Assembly: GCA_037974965.1 (NCBI GenBank)
Contig: JBBPFI010000008.1
Location: 1,116,001 to 1,180,000, forward strand
Length of the DNA stretch: 64,000 nt
Direction: 5' to 3'
Origin: Dacryopinax spathularia
Lineage: Eukaryota; Basidiomycota; Dacrymycetes; Dacrymycetales; Dacrymycetaceae
Shown: positions 24,088 through 32,571 of the stretch, one piece after another
How positions within the stretch are numbered: the first letter of the stretch is position 1
Layout: every line of letters starts with the position of its first letter
Notes under the pieces: model-generated
The model's input: the letters and a program-made list of their open reading frames with translations, nothing else
What the model was told of the DNA's origin: nothing
The model's database searches: none
Program-made: the position numbers and the translations under genes

Positions 24088-25567
24088 ATGCCTACTGTCC
24101 CGCCCGTGCTCTATCGCGCCCCGCATTCAGATGAAGTCTGCCGTGAATGTGGCAGCGACATTCATCCGAGTATCATGAAGGCGTCGACTCCGCAAAACAA
24201 AGGCCGCTCGTATCAGGCAGTAAGCACGTCTGCCATAATGCCTGACGTTGTCTGACTGAGTGATGCTGTTCAACTTCAGTGCACGGGGGTGAATGGCGGC
24301 GTTTCTCATTGGTCGCACTGGAGAGCGGACATGCCATGGCGCCGAGCTATATCAGCCCCGCCAATCTATAGTGCCCCTGCGGCAGAGCTCCATCCGACGT
24401 CCATTCTCTTCCCTGCCACCGGCTTCTCCATCCATTGCTCCAACCCAGCGTGCCGGAAGGTTGGCAATCGGAATTGTCCCTATCTGGCATGTATCAAGTG
24501 CTGCCCGGGCTGCGTTCGACATGGCGAGCATGGATCTGTCACTACGTCCCCCCGGCGCTCTCTCTCCTCGCCAAGCTACGTGCCGTCAACCAATTTCTCT
24601 TCGCCAATCCGAGACAGACGCCGATTCAAGTACGAGAGTCTGCACGGAAACGCGAAGAGACCGACGTGGATCAAAAGGGAAGATGTCGAACCAGGCCAAA
24701 ATCTGAAGGCTGAGGTTCCTGGTATTGACCTGGAGCAAGAACTCAGGATCAAACGTGAACCGTCCTCATCTGCGGCGTCAGAGCGATACGGAGACTTGAG
24801 ACCAGGCTCTGGATTGGGCAGAGTGTACTTCTGGCTTACCGTACGTCTCTTTCGCTCCACTAGAATGCTGCAGGACATTTACCATAGTATCTAGTCATTT
24901 TTGCCGCCTACGATGTGGGAATATCCACGCTCCACGGACTTCAGCCCCCTGAAGTGCCCAGATCTACTGCGGGAGGCGTCGCTCTCTTTCTTCGACAACC
25001 CCGTCATTCAGTACTATCGACGCGATCGAGCGACGTGGGAGACCGTTAAGGCCGAAGATACCTTCTGGATACAGAGCCATTCCATTCTGCTGTTGCGCTC
25101 CGCAGACCACGTCACGAGAGACTGGGCTGGCCATGAGATCAGCAGCCCATACGTCCAACTGGCTGAACTGCTCGCATCTGCTCCGCCAGACTCGGTTCTA
25201 TCTCGTCCAGCTAACCTGAATATCATTGGTAAGCCCCACGTCCATCACGCCTCGTCTGCTCAACGTCCCCATCACAGATATGCCGTCAGCAAGAAGGCCT
25301 CTGCGAACGTACGGGCGCAAAGGCGCTGGGTTATCCAGCACACGGTCTCACGGTAACGTCGTTTCACTCTTGAAGATTAGATTTACTGAGATATTCTCCG
25401 GCCTAGGCTCCCAGCTCTCGAGCGAAGACTCTTTGCCGCCGTCAACCCAGAGGAGGTCAGTCGCCGAGTCGAGGAAGCGGAAGTCAGACGACACTGTCCT
25501 TGCTCGCCGCTCTAAGCGGCAACGCGCAGACAGATCTGAAATTGAGGTCATCGACCTCACCGACTGA
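24088..25567 (+). CDS. GRF zinc-finger protein next to the transposase
   Basis: The N-terminus carries a GRF-type zinc finger, a fold known to bind single-stranded nucleic acid in TOP3A and NEIL3-like proteins. The visible pieces are CRECGSDIHPS, then QNKGRSYQ, a 60-base intron and ACTGVNGGVSHWSHW. A second cysteine cluster, CSNPACRKVGNRNCPYL and CIKCCPGC, follows. The middle has two IKRE sites and the C-terminal end has IEVIDLTD. The first fit the SUMO acceptor consensus and the second a SUMO-interacting motif. The downstream half has LPPTMWEYPRSTDFSPLKCP and NPVIQYYRRDRATWETV, a segment seen with GRF fingers in many agaric genomes. About four introns (for example one starting near 24840 and one near 25210) are consistent. 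ATG 24088 was chosen because it is the first in frame before the finger. End is TGA 25565-25567. Confidence 0.7.
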
Positions 25568-26021
25568 TGTCCCTAACACTCAAAGGAGCCAATGCTACCT
25601 GTCTGCATACTTTCCTAGCCACGTTGATCATTCGTAATGCTAGCTTAGCTTTGATCTGTATGATTATTATTACATGCCTTTTCTCTCCACGTCTCAGAAG
25701 GAGCACGTGGACAGCTGGCGGATGGCGCAAGAGCGGAGGCAGAAAGACGGATGTATCCAGCCGTAAACCCCTGTTGGCTGGACCGCCCAGCATACGTCCC
25801 TCACAGCAACGACCATCATTCTATAACTACCTCTCAACTGAGAAATCTGCTTCATTCTCCGTGTACGCTCGCAGAAGGCCTCTCAGCTCAGCTCAACTCA
25901 CGTACGAGCATAATCATGAAGAAGCACCGGGACGTCGGATGTATCGCAGCTGCTTCTCTCCGGCCTCCCAACAAATTTCCGTATAATGAGTCTGTGACCG
26001 ACGTCGCAAGAGAGCGAAGGA
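25568..26021. other. Spacer in the KDZ element, nothing recognised
   Basis: About 450 bases. An open frame runs 25567-25986 but has no motif and reads like low-complexity non-coding sequence. Confidence 0.4.
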
Positions 26022-26705
26022 ATGAATGAAGCGAGCAACGCTGCCTCGAAATCTACCACTTTCCTGGGCTCTCCGCCATGGAAGAACCGAACCAGACGTC
26101 TACAGACGTCGGATCAGTTCATCTCCTCTGGAGTTCTGGTGTTCGCTGAAAGACGTGCCGGATATCAATCATTCGCTAGCTGGCCATTGAAGTCTTCGAT
26201 TCTCCCGTACGTACTATGCCCTGCTTGTGATTGACGCCATGACTCAATCTTCACACAGCCGGACATTGCTCAGGACCGAACCCTTCTCTCGCCTTCTGAA
26301 GGGACGACGTGCGGATTTTCAAGAAGCAGACGTACGTCTTCTTTTCTTCTCGTTCCTGTCGACATTCTCACGGTGCGCTCCTTCTATGTATCTCAGATCG
26401 GAATTCGAAGGAACCCGCAAACCGCCCAATCATAGCTGGACGAGTTCCCAAGAATCCCCTTGAAAGAAGATGGGGTACGTCCTTTATGCGAGGTGTTAAT
26501 CCGCGCTGACTGATGTCCGCCAGGGTTCTTCGTGGCTGTGCCAACTCTTGACTTGCTTCCGCCACTCGACTTCAGGGTCTTGTCCTCGCCGTTCAAACCC
26601 TTGAGCTCGACGTCCTTCATCTCGTGCTCGCCGTCTTCCTTCGATTCCTTCGGCTCTCTACCACTTCGCGGATATAGCAGCACTCGCCGACGTCGACAGC
26701 CATGA
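26022..26705 (+). CDS. Uncharacterised small KDZ cargo protein
   Basis: No family recognised. From ATG 26022 the frame runs through STTFLGSPPWKNRTRRLQTS to a GTACGTAC donor near 26207. It continues after the acceptor near 26261 with RTLLRTEPFSRLLKGRRADF. A further intron gives NRPIIAGRVPKNPLERRWG, and a third (GTACGTCC donor near 26474) leads to FFVAVPTLDLLPPLDF and a Ser/Pro-rich end with RRRRQP. The stop TGA (26703-26705) overlaps the ATG (26702-26704) of the next gene. The introns are standard and the joined frame is open, but the evidence is only that. The start could be another upstream ATG. Confidence 0.45.
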
Positions 26706-27254
26706 ACTATCGGGGCATGAACAATCGCCAATCCGCCGGCTTTCAACTGGTATTCTCACCGACGTTCATCATTCCTCCGCCTCCTCAACCCATGCCGATG
26801 CTTCAGCTCACGAGCATCAAGCTCGCGAAGAAGACGCTGAAACTCAATCGCCGGAACCTGCGCTACTGGGAGCGACGTGTTCGAAAGCTGGAACGTCGGC
26901 TTCCGGACCATAACACCGATGTCTCGCTGCGGTTCGCGCAGAGCTGCGTGTACCATTATCGGAACGAAGTCCAGCTGGGAGAGGAACATATTCGCTGGCT
27001 GATGTACGAGATGGCGGAGGCGTCCCGGCGTGCTCGTGAGTATCTAACGTCCGCCCCTTACGTCGTGTCTCTCTAACTGGATCGCAGATGCCATCAATCG
27101 GATGAACCCGAACGTCCACGTCCGGTTCGATCGCTCTTTCAACAACGCCACGATCAACACTACCAGCGAAGGATCTTCGGGCGGATTGCTTTCAAGGCTT
27201 GCGTCTGCCGTCGGGTCGGTCGCTCCTGGCCTTCTTTCGCTCATCGGCCACTAG
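26702..27254 (+). CDS. Uncharacterised KDZ cargo protein with charged helix
   Basis: No family recognised. ATG 26702 begins MNYRGMNNRQSAGFQLVFSP. A strongly helical, basic region with KLAKKTLKLNRRNLRYWERR and ERRLPDHNTDVSLRFAQS follows. One intron (27037-27087) precedes the end, INRMNPNVHVRFDRSFN and GLLSRLASAVGSVAPGLLSL, whose last part could be an amphipathic or membrane-associated helix. The stop is TAG 27252-27254. It is the last gene before the right end of the element. The start overlaps the stop of the upstream gene by two bases. Confidence 0.55.
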
Positions 27255-27620
27255 ACGGTAAGATGAACGACCGCATTTCTTTACCTTCAAGGTACGTGCG
27301 TCGTGCTTGCTCGCATCGCACTTTACTCATTGTGAATACAGTTTCATTCTTTTAGTTAGACGTCTGCTAGCTGCTACCTACCTAATACGATTGATACTGC
27401 TTGCTAGAGTGCGGACGTCTGCTCTAAGTGAATTCGCCCGGTCTGAAGTAATCTCGCCTCGCCCGACCTGCAGAACACCGATTATCCAGACTTAGCCGAC
27501 TCGAAAACGGATTAATCCTTGGTCTATCGCCTGTTAATCCGGGAACGTCTCGCCCTTTGAACGCTTGGGATAATCGGTACGTTCGTCCTCAGATCGGCCG
27601 GGATTATCGTAGTCGACTGA
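27255..27620. repeat. Right subterminal region and terminal inverted repeat of the KDZ element
   Basis: The last 370 bases of the element carry no gene. Near the edge lie GGATTAATCC, CTGTTAATCCGGG, GGGATAATCGG and GGGATTATCG, which match the GATTATC words at the left end in inverted orientation. The terminal inverted repeat is AGTCGACTGA at 27611-27620. Confidence 0.65.
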
Positions 27621-27744
27621 AGCATCTGGCGCACATGCTCAATGTTGTTTCGTGATTGCTAAAGGGACCTTCTAAGGCTGTTGCGGGTACGCATGCTTCA
27701 TCAGTCTGATTCGTACAATGTCCCCCACTCATGCGTACAAACAG

Positions 27745-29907
27745 ATCGCCTCCCAATCTCAGCAAGCACCGTATTCCACCTAGGCCGGGCATCTTTTGCG
27801 GCCGACAGGACGAGGTGGACCGGATCGTCCATCTCCTAACCACCAAGCAATCTTGCCACATACCAATTCTCGGTACTGGTGGCATTGGCAAGACGACAGT
27901 GGCGCAAGCCATCCTTCATCATGAGCGAATCCAAGTCAAATACGGGAAGAACATCCACTTCATGCATGCGAGTCCCTGCTCTCAGCCCCTTCTTGTTTTG
28001 AACAACTTGGAGACGACGGTCGATGCCGTCACCGGCGACGAGCTGTCTCTACTCCTCGGCCACTTTGCGGCACTGCCGCGCTTGTCGCTCCTTATTACGA
28101 TGCGCGGAGCCATTCCAGCCGCTTCCACCAGTGTCGTGTGGGAGCCAGTCTCGGCCCTCACCGGGTTATCCCCTTCTGCTGCTCGGCAGATGTGGATCGA
28201 CATGAAGGTGCAGGAGGACGACAGCCTTGAAAAGCTTCTTTCCAGACTGGATGGCTTGCCGCTGACCATCAGTCTTATGGCCAACCTCGGAAGACTGATG
28301 ACACCGACGAAGCTACTAAGCGGCGTACGAGGCGGAGAAGACGAAGTTTGTGCGAATTGGAAACGGAAAGGGTCGCACAAACAGCCTTGACATCTCCATT
28401 CACATCTCCGTCAACGCCGTCGTTACCAGGGAACCCGGGATACTCGACTTCATCCCGACGCTCGCACTCCTTCCTGAAGGGGTCAAGACATGCAACCTAG
28501 CCGAGATGTGGCCCACCCTGCGGGATCACATCCATAGCTGGCGGAGATCCTTGTTAGCAGCTGCGGTAGCATACGAGCAAGACGGGCGATTGCGAGTTCT
28601 GTCACCCATTCGCGACTTCATCTCGCTTCAGCACCCCGATAACAGTTACAGCTTGGAAGGACTCATTCACTACTACTTACGCCTCTTCCGGGATAATCCC
28701 CGCAAAGCATGACGATCTGAGTGAGAGGCGGAGATGGCTGAAGGCGCTCACGGACGAGATGGGTAATGTCGGTGCTCTGCTTGTTCATGGATGGAAACAT
28801 ATGGGAGAAGAAACTGCCAGGAAGGCTTCACGGCGATCTGGATATTAGTGTCCGGACAGAACTGAATCTCCGAAAGCTTTTCGACCACTGCTCAAGCTGA
28901 CGCGGAAAGCGACCAAATTCTCCACTCTGAGGCGCTTGGATAGTACACCGTTCTTACACGAGGCATCTGCTGTGTTGAAAGCTGGCGGAGAAACCACTTC
29001 CTGGGCAAAGTGTCAACAGAGCCTGGGGGATGCACTTGTTCAACAGGCACGCTATGATGCGGCAGCCGTTGTGCTCACTCAGGCCAAATCTGCTTTCCAA
29101 GCAATTGGTGAAACCCCGGGCAAGGCGAACTGCATGACGACCCTCGGCTCCATGCTCCATATGCAAGGACAGTACGACGCTGCGGCTCACATCCTGGTTG
29201 AGGCAAGATCTGCTTTTGAAGCAATTGGTGCAACTCGGGGCAAGGCGAACTGCATGACGAGCCTTGGCTATGTGCTCTTTATGCAAGGACGGCGCGACGC
29301 TGCCGCTGACATTCTGGTCGAGGCAAGATCTGCCTTCGAAGCGATTGGTGAAACCCTAGGCAAGGCGAATTGCATGGCCATCCTCGGCCACGTGCTCCAT
29401 ATGCAGGAACAGTATGACGTTGCGGCTGATCTGCTGATCCAGGCAAGATCTGCGTACGAAGCGATAGGCGACCGCCTAGGGATGGCGAACTGCATGAAGA
29501 GCCTCGGCGACGTGCTCCTTATGCAGTGACAGTACGACGCTGCGGCTGAGATCCTGGCAGAGGCAAAATCTGTATTTCAAGTGCTTGGTGAACCCCTCGG
29601 CGGCGGAAACTGCATGAGCAGCCTAGGCGAACTCCTTTGCCATCAAAACCGGCTCGAGGAAGGGGCGTCCATGCTGAAGGAAGCGAAATCCACATTCGAA
29701 TCCTTGGGTGTTCGATCAAATGCAGCCATCGCAACTGAACAACTGGGGCGTGCTTTCGCGCGACGACAGAGGTATGTGGAAGCGAAAGAGATGTTTGAGG
29801 ATGCGGAAGTGGTGTACATGAGCATGGGATTCGCTGGGGAGGTTAAGGATTGTCAGAAAGCGTTGGCGGAGTCGCGTGCTGTAGCGCCGCAACACGTTTC
29901 GACGTGA
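27745..29907 (+). pseudogene. NLR1, NB-ARC and TPR part, decayed
   Basis: This is the second half of the receptor gene split by the KDZ element. The acceptor at 27741-27744 opens RIPPRPGIFCGRQDEVDRIV, then the P-loop ILGTGGIGKTTVAQ. Against NLR3 about 40 residues are missing between KYGKNI and the Walker B region, and Walker B itself reads LLVLNNLETT instead of LLVLDNLETT. TMRGAIPA (RNBS-B-like) and LDGLPLTISLM (GLPL motif) follow. The frame then shifts near 28.33 kb; the next segment is SLDISIHISVNAVV...RDFISLQ. The frame is lost again near 28.7 kb before the TPR domain (28.94-29.9 kb). In the TPRs one GGA has become TGA (29527-29529). Several independent lesions plus the transposon make this a dead gene. 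Confidence 0.85.
29041..29760 (+). repeat. Tandem 120-bp TPR-coding repeats in NLR1
   Basis: At least six units of 120 bases (40 residues) with starts near 29041, 29161, 29281, 29401, 29521 and 29641. Each encodes a variant of QYDAAADILVEARSAFEAIG followed by GKANCMTSLGYVLHMQG. The three central units are close to identical, which points to recent unit duplication or conversion. This is the usual way repeat number and specificity vary in fungal NLR genes. Confidence 0.8.
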
Positions 29908-30247
29908 TCGGCAATGACGTTGTTTTACCTATTTCTTCCTCACAGAACTCTGCAATCAGATGTACATTAGGTGGCTTGACCTTCAGCAGAGCGCTCTTGT
30001 CTCACATAGCAGCACAAATCACAGTAGACGCATGCGGTGTCACGAGCACACATGCTGCGACATTGCTTGTCTGCCTCTCATATGCAGAATGACAACAATG
30101 CATGGCATTTGTCGATGTTGACTTATAACCGCACGCCGCGGATCAGCATGACTGATATGAGTAGGTAGCAGTATTTCGTAACACAGTTTTCCGGATGACC
30201 ACCTTACGTCTCCGATGGCATTTCATCTCTTCGCTCGCCGACTCCCT
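29908..30247. other. Short spacer between converging NLR1 and NLR2
   Basis: About 340 bases between the two tails, no gene. There is no trace of a TPR array for NLR2 here. Confidence 0.5.
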
Positions 30248-32571
30248 TCATCCCTCTATCCGCCTGCCCCTTGCCATACGCCGTAAAGCCACGATAGTAA
30301 GAAGACGTTGCCGCCAACGACGGGAACGGAAAAGAAGCTCCAGGTTAACCAAAAGTCGGCACTCCGCCAACGATGCCTTCGCGCCGAGTTTCAGGAGGCC
30401 GTCTGAGGCCGCCTGCAGGACGTGGGCGCTGTTTGAGCCTATGATGAATGCGAACCGCGCTGTTCTTTTGGTCAGCTCAAATAGGGCAGCCACACCTTCG
30501 GCGATCGACCCCTTTGTTGATGGCAGCGAGCGACTCCATCTATGGAGGAGCAAGGAGTCGATGTTGTCCCATTCCGAAACAATGACTGGGAGGTTCTCAG
30601 TCGGAGTGCGGAGAGCCTCTTCCGGCAGGAGATGATCATAATAGTTGAGTAGAGCGTCCACCGCACGTTCTTCAGGTTCAAAATAGCTGCAGATATAATC
30701 ACGAACTGGCGGTAGAAGGCGTAAACGGCCTTCCTGCTCGTAAGCAACTGCTGTCTGCACTAGGGCGGACCTGACAGTATGAATGTCGCGTTGCATGAAG
30801 GGCCACATGTCACCTAGACAGTTCGTACTAGCCCCGCCTGGCATGAGTGCAAGCGTCGGAAGGATTTGGAGCACTTTGGGCTGCGTGCGAAGGACGGCAT
30901 CGATTGAAAGCCGGATGGAAACGTCGAGACTGAGGTCCCGACGGTCACCATGTTCCAGTTGCACAAACTTCGTACTTTCCGCATCATACGCCTTGAGCAG
31001 TTCCGTTGGGGACATCAGTCTTCCTTGACTCGCCATGAGAGTGATGGCTAACGGAAGACCACCGAGCTTGTGCAGAAGTTTGTCGAGGTTGTGGTCTTCT
31101 TTGGCCTCCATGTCTCTCCAGATTTGACGGGCCACATCGCTGGACAATGGGTTTAAGGGAGCAATATTTTCCCATCGAACGTGGTTGATACTGGGCGGAA
31201 AGGCGCGTCGCATGGTAATAATGAGTGAGAGATGCCGCAGAGCTCCAAAATGACCAAGAAGCCGCGCGAGCTCATCCCCTTTGACCGCATCCACGGTAGT
31301 CTCCAAATTGTCGAGTACCAAAAGGGAAAGTTGGGAGTGCCCCTCGCTTTGCTCAAGTCGAGAAAGAACACGGCTTTGTACAGCAGCATCGAAGGGTATG
31401 CCGAAAAGGAAAGCAAGAGCGAGAACGATGTCTTCAGCCGACAAGAGTACCTCGCAGTCGATGAATACAATGTTTTGTCCGAATTTGCGCTGAACACGTT
31501 CGTGATGAAGGACCGCGGCGGCAACAGTCGTCTTGCCGATGCCACCGGTACCAAGGATCGGGATCCGGCAAGCTTGCTCCAGACAAAGCAGATAGACAAT
31601 CCGGTCTACAACGTCCTGTCGTCCATGAAAAGTATTCGGCATGGGGGGAATACAGTGCCTAGAAAGATGCGCTCGCAATCTAACGTTCAATGTTAGTCGG
31701 ATAAATACTGAACGGGATCCACGTCACGTACGTGGCAGACATACGGCCGGAAGTCTACCCAACCCAAATTGTCAGTTGCATTACATGTCGCTGTCAGCTG
31801 TGTCACGCACCACTGTACGTTTGAACTCCTCGAATTCGTCCCTAGTCCTCACAAACTCCATTCTAGTTTCAGCAGCCATCACCTCCTACTCAGACCATCA
31901 GATTGCGGAGAAGGATTGTAAAGTCGCGGTCCCACCATAGAATCGCGCCTGAGCTCCGCGAGCTTCTTCAGCAACTCCTTGGCCTTCTGGGGGCCATCCA
32001 ATGCAAGCAAGAACGCTGTCATTACTTCGGGATTGGTTTCCTTCGGCAGACGATCATTGATCTTCGCTGTGAATCTGGCGAGAAATTCGGTTACGGTGAC
32101 TAAAAAATGACAAGAAAATAACCCTTACCTCTCCAACTCGTTCATTACCTGCTGAATGCGAATATTCTCGCTCCCAAAGCTGATCTTCGGGTCAAGGAAC
32201 CTAGTCTTGATCTCGGCCAGGTTCTTCCTGAGTTCCAGCAGGGTCTGGCGTTGTTCGTTAACATACTGCGCGAAGCAGATGCATATTGCGGTCATCACTT
32301 GTACACTGCAGGTCATCAGATGGAAGTGCTCACCTCTGTTGCCCCGCACAACAACGCCAATCCATCCAGAACGCTGTCTACCTGAGCTAAGCATCGAGCT
32401 CGGAGGCTAGCAGGCCCTCTTCCCAGCTGACTTTCCTCCGGGGGAGAATTGCTGGTTGGTTCAGCTGTAAGCTGCGTCGAAGGCAGGAAAGCCGTCGTTG
32501 TGGAGGGGTTCGCTTCCGTTCCGTTTCGTTGCGTGGGAGCAGAAGGGAATTTGATCGGGATCAGACGAGCC
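30248..32571 (-). CDS. NLR2: NB-ARC receptor without TPR tail
   Basis: This is a NOD-like receptor ATPase, presumed to sense non-self or damage signals in the cytosol. ATG 32571 (MARLIPIKFPSAPTQ) opens a polar tail and the helix ARCLAQVDSVLDGLALLCGA. Four small exons (32.39-31.81 kb) follow with QTLLELRKNLAEIKTRF, VTEFLARFTAKINDRLPKE and TRDEFEEFKRTV. The NB-ARC exon (31690 downward) has RGRQ-like HGRQDVVDRIV, P-loop ILGTGGIGKTTVAAA, Walker B LLVLDNLETT, TMRRAFPP and LGGLPLAITLMA. A winged-helix-like region follows (LSLDVSIRLSIDAVL, LPTLALMPGG, GRLRLLPPVRDYIC). The protein stops at 30248, before any TPR, where NLR1 and NLR3 have several. It may be a truncated but expressed helper-type receptor or a partial copy. 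The first-intron boundaries are approximate. Confidence 0.8.

Larger units (their letters stand above)
8634..27590. repeat. Dispersed ACGT palindromes through the KDZ element
   Basis: Words of the form (R)ACGT(C/T), often the full palindrome GACGTC, recur through exons, introns and spacers of this element on both strands. In 19,921-21,600 I counted about 22 ACGT tetramers by eye, where about 6-7 are expected. The neighbouring transporter gene (2.5-5.2 kb) has about 11 in 2.7 kb, close to chance. Several fall in splice donors (GTACGT) and next to branch sites (CTGACGT). Confidence 0.6.
8581..27620. mobile_element. KDZ-superfamily DNA transposon, about 19 kb, with cargo genes
   Basis: This is a cut-and-paste element of the Kyakuja-Dileera-Zisupton group, recognised by the transposase at 20.1-23.4 kb. 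Its bounds are set by the inverted 10-mer TCAGTCGACT at 8581-8590 and 27611-27620. The break between the two halves of NLR1 falls at exactly these points. Subterminal sequence on both sides repeats GATTATC/GATAATC and ATCTGAG words. A clear target-site duplication is not certain: AGCCGCC (8574-8580) faces AGCATCT (27621-27627), and GCGCACA occurs just outside at 8566-8572 and 27629-27635. About ten genes lie inside on both strands, all rich in ACGT words. The element looks whole: the transposase frame is open and no cargo gene shows an obvious break. Confidence 0.85.

Noticed and set aside
8566-27635. GCGCACA direct repeat as target-site duplication of the KDZ element
   Set aside because: GCGCACA occurs at 8566-8572 and 27629-27635, but it is 8 bases outside each inverted end. 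The sequence between (CACAGC) also resembles the host intron of NLR2. It may be coincidence, so I did not use it to set the ends.
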